Assembly (NCBI GenBank): GCA_041570195.1
Contig: JBFFWQ010000112.1
Coordinates: 1-20,057 of the forward strand
Origin: UBA11865 sp041570195
Lineage (GTDB): Bacteria > Chloroflexota > Anaerolineae > Promineifilales > Promineifilaceae
DNA length: 20,057 nt
Direction: 5' to 3'
Under the pieces are notes generated by a model. The model did no database searches. It was not told the DNA's origin and saw only the letters and a list, made by a program, of their open reading frames with translations. Shown here piece after piece: positions 1 to 6,687 of this stretch (its first letter is position 1; every line of letters begins with the position of its first letter). The translations under genes and the position numbers were made by a program.

Positions 1-99
1 AGCCAGGCGATTCTGGCTCAATCCCAGTGGCTTCAAAAACTCTTCCAGCAAGACCTCGCCCGGATGCACTGGCGCCAGCTTGTCGTTCGTTTTAGCCAT
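1..99 (-). CDS. higA: HigA-family antitoxin, N-terminal part (runs off the window)
   Basis: The first 33 codons of a gene that continues past the window edge. The protein begins MAKTNDKLAPVHPGEVLLEE and runs into LKPLGLSQNRLA. The phrase HPGEVLxEEFLxPLGLSQxxLA is the typical start of XRE/HTH antitoxins of the HigA family, with the first HTH helices beginning at the SQNRLA segment. It lies 41 bases downstream of the HigB-like gene on the same strand, the usual toxin-first order of higBA. In this family the antitoxin neutralises the toxin and represses the shared promoter. The ATG at 97-99 is preceded on the minus strand by an AAGAAAG-type purine stretch. The C-terminal two thirds are not visible. 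Confidence 0.85.
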   Translation of the reverse strand, partial: MAKTNDKLAPVHPGEVLLEEFLKPLGLSQNRLA

Positions 100-140
100 A
101 ATAACACTTCTTTCCTGGGTTCTGCTCAACTTGGTATCCA

Positions 141-428
141 TCATCCGCGATGATAGTCAACGATCTCAACATCATAGGCATCGCCATCTTGCCAATCAAA
201 ACATATGCGCCATTGGTCGTTGATACGGATGCTATATTGTCCCGCGCGTTTGCCCGATAACTTCTCCAATCTATTTGATCTGGGAACGCGTAAATCCTGC
301 AGGGTTTGGGAGCGATGGAGCATGCGTAACTTCCTGAGCGCAACCTACTGGATGTCGTGCGGTAACTTCCGCGAACGCCGCCGCTGAAAGATCTTCTGAC
401 TTTCTTTGTCGCGAAAGCTCCTGATCAC
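141..428 (-). pseudogene. higB: HigB-type mRNA interferase toxin, interrupted by an in-frame TAG
   Basis: Read from a GTG at 426-428, the frame gives VIRSFRDKESQKIFQRRRSR followed by KLPHDIQ, then TAG (345-347), then VALRKLRMLHRSQTLQDLRV and on to a C-terminus rich in RINDQWRICFDW and YDVEIVDYH, ending in TGA at 141. Both halves match the RelE/HigB family, and the joined length (about 95 codons) is the usual one, so the TAG is a nonsense change at codon 28 in an otherwise intact gene. An internal ATG at 321-323 could give a 60-residue C-terminal piece holding the RelE-fold core. Either the toxin is inactive, a short form is made, or the base is a sequencing error. The in-frame TAG is seen directly; family and role come from known HigB proteins. 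Confidence 0.8.
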
Positions 429-434
429 AGCGAT

Positions 435-463
435 AGTATATAACGCGGCACGTTAAACGTCAA
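435..463 (-). promoter_or_regulatory. Sigma-70-type promoter of the higBA locus
   Basis: On the minus strand TTGACG (458-463) and TATACT (435-440) are separated by exactly 17 bases, a near-consensus -35/-10 pair. The expected transcription start falls at about 427-429, on the GTG start of higB, so the transcript could be leaderless. No ribosome binding site precedes that GTG. Confidence 0.7.
441..455. promoter_or_regulatory. Palindrome inside the higBA promoter spacer (candidate HigA operator)
   Basis: TAACG-cggca-CGTTA is a perfect 5-bp inverted repeat with a 5-base centre, lying wholly between the -35 and -10 boxes. HigA antitoxins are known to autoregulate by binding palindromes that overlap their promoter. 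The operator role is inferred from position. Confidence 0.55.
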
Positions 464-497
464 TGGGGTATATTATCGCCGTCATCTTGGCGAAAGA

Positions 498-560
498 GGG
501 CGAGGCGATTGGGAGATGAGGTTATTCGCCGTGTCAGGGCGTTGCCCAATCGCCTTGCCC
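498..560. repeat. REP-like inverted repeat with 16-bp arms
   Basis: GGGCGAGGCGATTGGG (498-513) pairs with CCCAATCGCCTTGCCC (545-560) with one mismatch that is a G-U wobble in RNA; the loop is 31 bases. It lies 15 bases past the stop of the acetoacetyl-CoA synthetase gene and before the toxin promoter. It resembles dispersed GC-rich hairpins scattered between genes in Chloroflexota, and could also end the synthetase transcript, although no T-run follows. Only one copy is visible here, so the repeat family is inferred. Confidence 0.6.
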
Positions 561-574
561 CTACGGATTGGTGT

Positions 575-2626
575 TTAGGGGCGGGGGTTTAATTGGGCGG
601 CTAGATCGACGAAATAGGCGATGGCCTCGGGGTTGCGCATGGCGCCGGGGTTGGCGGCCTGTTCGGCCGGTTGGCCCAGCAGGATGCGACGGATCGGCAC
701 TTCCATCTTCTTGCCGCTGAGGGTGTAGGGCACTTCGTCGACGGCCAGGATCTCGTCTGGCACGTGGCGGGGGGAGACGTCGGCCCGGATAGCGGCCTTG
801 ATGCGGGCCACCAGATCGTCGTTTAGGCTGGCGCCTTCGGCCAGGACCACGAATAGGGGCAAGTATGATTCGCGGCCGAGGCTTTCCAGGTCGATGACCA
901 GGCTGTCGGCGACTTCAGGGAAGGCTTCGACGACGCGGTAAATCTCGCTGGTGCCCATGCGCACGCCCTGGCGGTTGATGGTGGAGTCGGAGCGACCGTA
1001 GATGACGCAGCCGCCGCGAGGGGTGAATTTGATCCAATCGCCGTGTCGCCAGATGCCGGGGTACATCTCGAAGTAACTGGACAGGTAGCGCTTGTCTTCG
1101 GGGTCGTTCCAGAAGTAGAGGGGCATAGAGGGCATAGGCTCGCTGATCACTAACTCGCCGACCTGGTCGACCACCGGCCAGCCGGTTTCGTCGAGGGCCT
1201 GGACCTTGGCCCCTAAGGCCGGGCCCTGGATCTCGCCAGCATAGATGGGCAATAGCCGGCAGCCGCCGACAAAGGCGGTGCACAAGTCGGTGCCGCCGCT
1301 GACCGATTCCAGGGCCAGGTCGCGGTTGACATGGTCGTAAATCCAGCCAAAGCCTTCGACGGTCAGGGGCGAGCCGGTGGAGCCCACGGCCCGTACCCTG
1401 CTCAGGGCGAATTGTTCGTCCGGCCGGATGCCGGCCTTGATGCAGGCGCTGACGAAGGCGGCCGAGGTGCCGAAATAGGTCAGGCCGGACCGTTCGGCAA
1501 AGGTCCACAGGGCGTTCATATCCGGGTAGCCGGGCGCGCCGTTGTAGAGGACGATGGTTGATCCGGCCAATAGGCCGCCGACCAGGAAGTTCCACATCAT
1601 CCAGCCGGTGCTGGTATACCAGAAAAATCGGTCTTCGGGCTTCAGGTCCAGGTGCAGGACGGCCATCTTCAAATGCTCAAGCAGGATGCCGCCATGACCC
1701 TGGACGATGGGCTTCGGCAAACCGGTGGTGCCCGATGAGTAGAGCACCCATAGGGGGTGGTTGAAGGGCACTTGCTCGAAGTCGAGTTGCTCGAAGTCGA
1801 GTTGCTCGAAGTCGAGTTGCTCGAAGTTGAGTTGCTCAAAGTCGATGGTCGTTAGCACGCCGGCCGCGGCGAGGAGATCGTCCCACAGGATCGTATCGGC
1901 CAGGTGTGACAGGTCGGGTTGATCGGCCAGCAGGGGCACCAGGATCGTTTTCTCCAGGCTGGGCAGGCCGGTTAACAGTTCGGCCACTACCGGGAGCCTA
2001 TCGAAGGGTTTGCCGTTGTAGGTGTAGCCATCCACGGCTAGCAGCACCTTGGGTTCGATTTGTTGGAAGCGATCGAGCACGCTACGGCCGCCGAAATCGG
2101 GCGAGCAACTGGACCAGATGGCGCCGATACTGGCCACAGCCAGCAGGGCGATGATGGTCTCGGGGATGTGGGGCAGGTAAGCCACCACCCGGTCGCCCGG
2201 CCGGACATCGAGATCTTTGAGGGCTCTGGCCAAGGCGGCCGTCTTGGCCTGGACCTCGAGCCAGCTTACTTCAATAAGTGGCCCGTCTTCAGCCTGGTAG
2301 ATCATGGCCGGCCGATCGTGGTTCATCCGAGCGAAGAAATTCTGGGCGTAATTCAGTTCAGCCCCGGGAAACCATTGGGCGCCGGGCATGGCTCGCCGGC
2401 CGAGGACGGCCGATGGTTGCGCGCTGGCCACGATGCCGAAGTAGTCCCAGAGGCTGCCCCAGAAGCCGGGCAGATCGTCGACCGACCACTGCCACAACTC
2501 CCGGTAGGTATCGAAACGTTGGTCTTGGGTCTCGGCCAGCCAGGTCATATAGTGGCTGAGATTGGCGTCACTCACGACATCCTGGCTCGGCCGCCACAGC
2601 AAGTCGCCTTCCTTAATCTGGCTCAT
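575..2626 (-). CDS. Acetoacetyl-CoA synthetase (acetoacetate--CoA ligase)
   Basis: An ANL-superfamily adenylating enzyme of 683 residues that activates acetoacetate with ATP and CoA in the cytoplasm, feeding ketone-body or polyester-derived carbon into acetyl-CoA metabolism. Visible motifs: the A3 phosphate loop LYSSGTTGLPKP near residues 292-304, the A5-like SGGTDL near 442, the hinge segment YGRSDSTINRQGVRMG near 538-556, and the C-terminal catalytic lysine motif LSGKKMEVP near 635-642. SGGTDLCTAFVGGCRLLPIY and the LYFWNDPEDKRY segment are typical of acetoacetyl-CoA rather than acetyl-CoA synthetases. Family members are about 650 residues; part of the extra length is a five-copy FEQL(D/N) insertion just before the A3 loop. 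The ATG has the ribosome binding site AGGTGA 7 bases upstream. It appears to be transcribed alone. Confidence 0.93.
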   Translation of the reverse strand: MSQIKEGDLLWRPSQDVVSDANLSHYMTWLAETQDQRFDTYRELWQWSVDDLPGFWGSLWDYFGIVASAQPSAVLGRRAMPGAQWFPGAELNYAQNFFARMNHDRPAMIYQAEDGPLIEVSWLEVQAKTAALARALKDLDVRPGDRVVAYLPHIPETIIALLAVASIGAIWSSCSPDFGGRSVLDRFQQIEPKVLLAVDGYTYNGKPFDRLPVVAELLTGLPSLEKTILVPLLADQPDLSHLADTILWDDLLAAAGVLTTIDFEQLNFEQLDFEQLDFEQLDFEQVPFNHPLWVLYSSGTTGLPKPIVQGHGGILLEHLKMAVLHLDLKPEDRFFWYTSTGWMMWNFLVGGLLAGSTIVLYNGAPGYPDMNALWTFAERSGLTYFGTSAAFVSACIKAGIRPDEQFALSRVRAVGSTGSPLTVEGFGWIYDHVNRDLALESVSGGTDLCTAFVGGCRLLPIYAGEIQGPALGAKVQALDETGWPVVDQVGELVISEPMPSMPLYFWNDPEDKRYLSSYFEMYPGIWRHGDWIKFTPRGGCVIYGRSDSTINRQGVRMGTSEIYRVVEAFPEVADSLVIDLESLGRESYLPLFVVLAEGASLNDDLVARIKAAIRADVSPRHVPDEILAVDEVPYTLSGKKMEVPIRRILLGQPAEQAANPGAMRNPEAIAYFVDLAAQLNPRP
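1772..1846 (-). repeat. In-frame 15-bp tandem repeat, five copies, within the synthetase gene
   Basis: Five adjacent 15-base units (plus strand TTGCTCGAAGTCGAG), the first three identical and the last two with one or two changes, at 1772-1786, 1787-1801, 1802-1816, 1817-1831 and 1832-1846. They encode successive (I/L)(D/N)FEQ units and end where the conserved FEQVPF of the family begins, so the array looks like repeated duplication of that native segment. The reading frame is kept. Confidence 0.9.
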
Positions 2627-2692
2627 GATAATTCACCTGAAATGGCACGCAGATTGTCACGGATCAATACGGATCGAAGGAAAGACGGAAAC

Positions 2693-2701
2693 ATTATAGC
2701 A
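2693..2701 (-). promoter_or_regulatory. Extended -10 promoter for acetoacetyl-CoA synthetase
   Basis: TGCTATAAT on the minus strand gives a perfect TATAAT (2693-2698) with the TGn extension, about 65 bases before the ATG at 2626. No good -35 lies at 17 bases, which fits an extended -10 promoter. It sits between the ATPase stop and the synthetase start, allowing separate transcription. Confidence 0.5.
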
Positions 2702-2730
2702 TGTTTACCTGGCTGCCTGCCTTGCCTCTG

Positions 2731-5127
2731 TCAATCGCTGATTTCAGTTAGATCCGCTCGTTTGAGGAGCGTGGCGTTGAAGGCCACGATGATGGAGGAG
2801 CCGCTCATAGCCAGGGCGCCTATTTCGGGCCGCAGGGTGATGCCAGCCCAGGCGAAAGCGCCGGCGGCCACAGGGATGGCGGTCAGGTTGTAGCCGGCCG
2901 CCCAGCCCAGGTTCTGTTTCATCTTGCGCAAGGTGGCCTTGCTGATTTCAATGGCCGTCACAACATCGGCCGGGTTGGATTTCATGAGCACCACGTCGGC
3001 CGTCTCCACGGCCACGTCGGTCCCGGCGCCAATGGCGAAACCCACATCGGCCTGAGCCAGCGCCGGGGCGTCGTTAATGCCATCGCCCACCATGCCGACG
3101 CGCTGGCCATTGCCCTGCAACTCCTTCACCTTGGCTGCCTTGTCGCCGGGCAGCACCTCGGCGATGACCGTCTCGATACCTAGTTCCGCAGCCACTTGTT
3201 TAGCAGTGGCTTCATTGTCGCCGGTTAGCATGACCGGTTCGATACCTAGCTCCTGAAGCTGTTTGATCGCCGCGCGCGCCGAAGGACGTACGGCGTCGGC
3301 GATGGCGATCAGCCCGGCCGCTTCGCCATCCACGGCCACATGGACCACCGTGCGGCCGGCGCTGGCCATCTCGGCCGCCTTTCCCCGCAAACCGTTCAGG
3401 TTGATGCCTTCGCGGTCCATCAGGCGGCGATTGCCGATCAAGACCGAGCGACCGTCGACCTCTGCTCTTAACCCGTGGCCGGGGATGGCTTCGAAACTGT
3501 CAGCTCTGGCATCATTCAGGCCGCGTTCGCCGGCCGATTTCAGGATCGCTTCGGCCAATGGGTGTTCGGAACCGCTCTCGGCCGCTGCTGTCAAGCGGAG
3601 CAACCCTTCTTCACTAACCGGATTCCCAGCGACAGCCAACTCAACCACCTGGGGCTCGCCTACAGTTAGGGTACCGGTCTTGTCGAACACTACCGCATCA
3701 AGATGAGCTGGACCCTCTAAAGCTTCGGCGTCCTTGAAGAGGATGCCATGGTCTGCGCCCAGGCCGGTGCCGACCATCACCGCCGTCGGTGTGGCCAGGC
3801 CCAGTGCGTCAGGGCAGGTAATCACGACAACAGTGATAGCGAAGGTCATGGCGATAACCAGATCAGCCCCAGCTATGAAATACCAGACCAGGAAAGTTAT
3901 CAAGCCGCCGAACACGGCTACCAGCACCAGGTAATGGGCGGCGCGATCGGCCAGCCGCTGAGCCGGGGCTTTGCTGCTCTGAGCGCTCTGCACTAGCTTG
4001 ACGATCTGCGACAGGGTCGTATCGGCGCCGACCTTGGTGGCCCGAAATTTGAAGCTGCCGGTATGGTTGATGGTGGCGCTTATGACGGTATCGCCCACCT
4101 CTTTCTTGACCGGCCGGCTTTCGCCGGTGATGGCGCTCTCGTTGACATTGGAACTGCCAGACACGACTTCTCCGTCCACCGGGATCTTGTCTCCCGGCCG
4201 GACGACAAGGATGTCGCCTACTTGCACGTCGTCGGTTGGGATTTCGATTTCCTTCCCATCCCGTTCTACCCGGGCCATCGGCGGGGCCAGGGTGAGCAGC
4301 TTCTCGATGGCTTGATTCGTGCCGGAGCGGGCCCGCATTTCCATCCAGTGGCCAAAGAGGACAAAGGTGACCAGCATGGCGGCCGCCTCGTAGAAGACCT
4401 CGCCCTCGAACAGGAAGGTCGCGGCTACGCTGAAGATGTAGCCGGCCAACACGCTCAAGCTGACCAGCACGCTCATGTTCAAGACGCCTGCTTTCAAACC
4501 GTTGCGAGCGCCGACGAAAAAGGGTTTTCCTCCATAGATGACGACCACAGTGGTCAGTACGAAAGCCAGCACGTCCGGATCCAAACCGAAAGGGATCGGC
4601 AGATCGATATCGAAGAGGCGGGTGAACAGGGGCGAATATAAAAAGATCGGGATGGTAAGAACCAGCGACACCAGGAAGCGGTTGCGCATGTCGCGGGCCA
4701 TATCGGCCATCGTCATGCCGGCATGGCCGCCATGGGCTGCATGGTCCATGGCCTCGGCCGGAGCGTGGTCATGGACCATATCATGGGTAGCGTGTTCTCC
4801 AACCGCGTGTTCCATAACCGGCTGCGCCATGGCGTCATGGTCCGCAACCGCATGGTCGTGTTCCGCGGCCGCCGGCCGGCTGTGAACCGTTTGCCCGCCG
4901 TAGTGCAGCGGCAGAGATTCACCGTGGCAGCGCAGACCGCAGTCGTCGATCACCGCCTCGAGCTCGGCCAGCGTCACCGCTCCTTCGTCATAATGGACGG
5001 TGGTCGTGCCGTTGACCGCGTTGGTATGGGCATGATGTACGCCCGGCAAAGCCAGCAACTTGTGCTCAATGCCCTGAGCGCACAAGGGGTCCTTCATCGT
5101 GCAGACTTGTAACACCGCTTCGTTCAT
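2731..5127 (-). CDS. Copper-type P1B ATPase with CPD transmembrane motif and His-rich N-terminus
   Basis: A 798-residue heavy-metal-transporting P-type ATPase of the inner membrane, probably exporting copper or a related soft metal. Order of parts: a degenerate HMA-like domain (residues 1-75) where the usual GMxCxxC is replaced by TMKDPLC; a His/Asp/Met-rich linker (about 85-145); membrane helices; the TGES actuator loop (ESAITGESRPV); the phosphorylation site DKTGT with D482; the HP dipeptide (SEHPLAEA); GDGIND; and a final helix pair with YNLTAIP and MSGSS, as in copper ATPases. The helix-6 metal motif reads C438-P-D440 rather than CPC or CPH. GGAG lies 8 bases before the ATG. The upstream gene on the same strand ends 29 bases away, so the two may be co-transcribed. 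Function is secure at family level; the metal is less sure because of the CPD motif. Confidence 0.9.
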   Translation of the reverse strand: MNEAVLQVCTMKDPLCAQGIEHKLLALPGVHHAHTNAVNGTTTVHYDEGAVTLAELEAVIDDCGLRCHGESLPLHYGGQTVHSRPAAAEHDHAVADHDAMAQPVMEHAVGEHATHDMVHDHAPAEAMDHAAHGGHAGMTMADMARDMRNRFLVSLVLTIPIFLYSPLFTRLFDIDLPIPFGLDPDVLAFVLTTVVVIYGGKPFFVGARNGLKAGVLNMSVLVSLSVLAGYIFSVAATFLFEGEVFYEAAAMLVTFVLFGHWMEMRARSGTNQAIEKLLTLAPPMARVERDGKEIEIPTDDVQVGDILVVRPGDKIPVDGEVVSGSSNVNESAITGESRPVKKEVGDTVISATINHTGSFKFRATKVGADTTLSQIVKLVQSAQSSKAPAQRLADRAAHYLVLVAVFGGLITFLVWYFIAGADLVIAMTFAITVVVITCPDALGLATPTAVMVGTGLGADHGILFKDAEALEGPAHLDAVVFDKTGTLTVGEPQVVELAVAGNPVSEEGLLRLTAAAESGSEHPLAEAILKSAGERGLNDARADSFEAIPGHGLRAEVDGRSVLIGNRRLMDREGINLNGLRGKAAEMASAGRTVVHVAVDGEAAGLIAIADAVRPSARAAIKQLQELGIEPVMLTGDNEATAKQVAAELGIETVIAEVLPGDKAAKVKELQGNGQRVGMVGDGINDAPALAQADVGFAIGAGTDVAVETADVVLMKSNPADVVTAIEISKATLRKMKQNLGWAAGYNLTAIPVAAGAFAWAGITLRPEIGALAMSGSSIIVAFNATLLKRADLTEISD

Positions 5128-5139
5128 TGGATGACTCCA

Positions 5140-5160
5140 TTAGGGTTGTTTCACCCCTAA
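5140..5160 (-). promoter_or_regulatory. Small hairpin between the upstream gene and the ATPase start
   Basis: TTAGGG (5140-5145) and CCCTAA (5155-5160) form a 6-bp stem with a 9-base loop. It contains the stop codon of the upstream gene and lies 12 bases before the ATPase start on the minus strand. There is no T-run, so it is not a convincing terminator; it might couple or modulate ATPase translation. Confidence 0.3.
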
Positions 5161-5783
5161 AGGTCGGTATAGGTGGTGACCTCAACATCGTCGTGCGTGC
5201 GTAATTGTTCACGAATGACATGGCAATACTGTACGTTAACGACTACAAGCACTCGGGCATCAGGATCGCGCCGGGCTACTTTCAGCACCTCTTCCGAGAG
5301 GTGGTTCGTGTGTTTCCGAGTTGCGCGCTCAGTATTGCTCCCTGCCAGTCGCCAGGTTGCAGAGTAGAGCAGATTCGCCGAATGGTGCCGCCAGCCTTGA
5401 TTGACAGCATCGGGGCCCGGAGCCGCACGTTGTATTGAGCCGATCCGCCTGCGTAGCCACTCAATAGCTCTGCCGCGCCAGCCGCTAGCTTGCGGTTTGG
5501 ACGGCGCATATCCGCCGCCAATAGGTACCACGACGATATCAGTCTGGCGGGCCAGCGGCAGTAGCGCTTCCTGATACTCCGGCGGCAGATCGCCAAAGCT
5601 TCTCTTCTGCCACTGTTCTTGCGTCATATCCAAGCACAGCAAGTCAGGGCCGATCCTTTCCACAAGTTCCAGGAGCGCTTCCATATCGTAAAGGATTGGC
5701 TCGCGGTGGAATTCGGCCAATGTTCCCAGAACGGCAACTCGCGTACGTTCTTTTCCTGATATTCCTGCGTTCGTTTTCCTCAT
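5157..5783 (-). CDS. Conserved hypothetical protein, TraB/ChaN-like flavour
   Basis: Not firmly recognised. The core begins RVAVLGTLAEFHREPI and continues with a PDLLCLDMT strand and a DLPPEYQEALLPLARQTDIV segment; the C-terminus carries ARVLVVVNVQYCHVIREQL and ends VEVTTYTDL. The pattern of a strand, an HxE-like pair (FHRE) and a later ARVLVVV strand recalls the TraB/PrgY and ChaN-like fold, but this is a weak resemblance. No signal peptide or membrane helix is seen. I take the ATG at 5781-5783 because the conserved part begins soon after it and the 21 residues upstream look unlike protein. A longer form from GTG at 5844-5846 has the better ribosome binding site (AGGTGA, 9 bases upstream), lying within a palindrome. 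The gene ends 29 bases before the metal ATPase, suggesting shared transcription. Confidence 0.65.
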   Translation of the reverse strand: MRKTNAGISGKERTRVAVLGTLAEFHREPILYDMEALLELVERIGPDLLCLDMTQEQWQKRSFGDLPPEYQEALLPLARQTDIVVVPIGGGYAPSKPQASGWRGRAIEWLRRRIGSIQRAAPGPDAVNQGWRHHSANLLYSATWRLAGSNTERATRKHTNHLSEEVLKVARRDPDARVLVVVNVQYCHVIREQLRTHDDVEVTTYTDL

Positions 5784-5843
5784 ATGTCGTCCGAATCCTA
5801 CGCTTAATAGTGGCTCGATGGAACGGCAAAAACACGTGGTTTG

Positions 5844-5865
5844 CACTAGGTGAAATCACCTAGTG
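5844..5865. promoter_or_regulatory. Perfect 22-bp palindrome, candidate operator or translation-control hairpin
   Basis: CACTAGGTGA-aa-TCACCTAGTG is a perfect 10-bp inverted repeat with a 2-base centre, between the LuxR-type gene (stop at 5873) and the hypothetical protein. No T-run follows, so a terminator is unlikely. It could bind a dimeric regulator. If translation starts at the GTG at 5846, the ribosome binding site and start both lie in the hairpin. Confidence 0.55.
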
Positions 5866-5872
5866 TCATGAT

Positions 5873-6508
5873 CTACTCTTTTGAAGAGTGACCGCGATTA
5901 ACTGCCCATAACGCCGCTTCGGTGCGTGAAGCTACACCCAGTTTGCCATAGATATTGCGCAAATGTGCTTCCACGGTACGCACGCTCAAAAACAGGCTTT
6001 GGGCAATATCCTTGTTGGTATAGCCTTGGGCAAGAAAGCTGAGCACCTCCCGTTCCCGCTCGGTGAGGGTATCCAATGGCTCTTCTTGGCTCACCTCTCC
6101 GCGGGCCAGTGCCACCAACGCCCTAGTGGCCAATTCCTGTGGTAGGACTATCTCCCCTCGGCCGGCAGCAATAATACCTCGAGCCAGATCGCTGACAGCG
6201 GAATCGCGGACAATGAAGCCCGTTGCGCCTTCTCGAAGCAAGCTGACAATTTCACCAAGATCATAGCTCTCTACCAGAAACAGCAACCCGCAGTCTGGTG
6301 TTGTGGCGCGAAGTTTGCGAACAAATTCTGTCTGCACAGTGGGGGTATCAACCAGAACAACTGCGGGCAAAGGAAGCCGAAAGTCAACAATCTGCGCTAT
6401 TTCGCCAATCGCGCCCTCGACGGATATCCTTGGTTGACTCCCCAACAGTGCTTGCCAGGCAGCGCGGTGCAAGTTGGAATTGGCGAGAATTAGCAAGTAC
6501 GTAGTCAT
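5873..6508 (-). CDS. LuxR/NarL-family regulator with atypical receiver domain
   Basis: A 211-residue DNA-binding protein. The C-terminal LuxR HTH (about residues 143-205) is well preserved: LTEREREVLSFLAQGYTNKD, then SVRTVEAHLRNIYGKLGVAS. The N-terminal 120 residues follow the receiver layout, but the acidic pair at the end of strand 1 is absent (LLILANSNLHRA instead of an LxDDH pattern) and the conserved lysine after strand 5 is arginine (GFIVRDSAV). An aspartate remains at the phosphorylation position (VVLVDTPT). It is therefore probably not controlled by normal Mg-dependent phosphorylation, and may be a pseudo-receiver responding to a ligand or protein partner. It lies 180 bases downstream of a complete kinase/regulator pair on the same strand. 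A GAGG stretch is placed upstream of the ATG. Confidence 0.85.
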   Translation of the reverse strand: MTTYLLILANSNLHRAAWQALLGSQPRISVEGAIGEIAQIVDFRLPLPAVVLVDTPTVQTEFVRKLRATTPDCGLLFLVESYDLGEIVSLLREGATGFIVRDSAVSDLARGIIAAGRGEIVLPQELATRALVALARGEVSQEEPLDTLTEREREVLSFLAQGYTNKDIAQSLFLSVRTVEAHLRNIYGKLGVASRTEAALWAVNRGHSSKE

Positions 6509-6687
6509 CCCTGGGCCTCAAAAACATTGTGTCCCACGTTGCTAGAAAGATCAACCAGCAGCGGCTCTGCAAGAATGCCATCTCGGGAAGAAGTTGCTCA
6601 AAGCATCAGGCTGAATGAATCAAAGTTATTGGGGAAGTAGTTGATCGATTGAAGGGTGAAATAGCCACCGTCAATTGATGCGTTCCG

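Noticed and set aside
92..343. 83-residue frame overlapping higB
   Set aside because: The other frame matches the toxin family; this one is unrelated to any pattern I know and overlaps the antitoxin start.
345..347. In-frame TAG in higB read as pyrrolysine
   Set aside because: Pyrrolysine is confined to special methyltransferases and a few others; nothing here supports it, and a plain nonsense change is simpler.
1772..1846. CRISPR-like array
   Set aside because: The units are 15 bp with no spacers and lie in frame in an enzyme gene.
2729..2734. TTGACA as the -35 box for the synthetase promoter
   Set aside because: It is 30 bases from the TATAAT, too far for a standard spacer; the TGn extended -10 is a better explanation.
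2060..2893. 277-residue plus-strand frame opposite the synthetase and ATPase genes
   Set aside because: It spans two real minus-strand genes and their promoter and is typical of antisense frames in GC-rich DNA.
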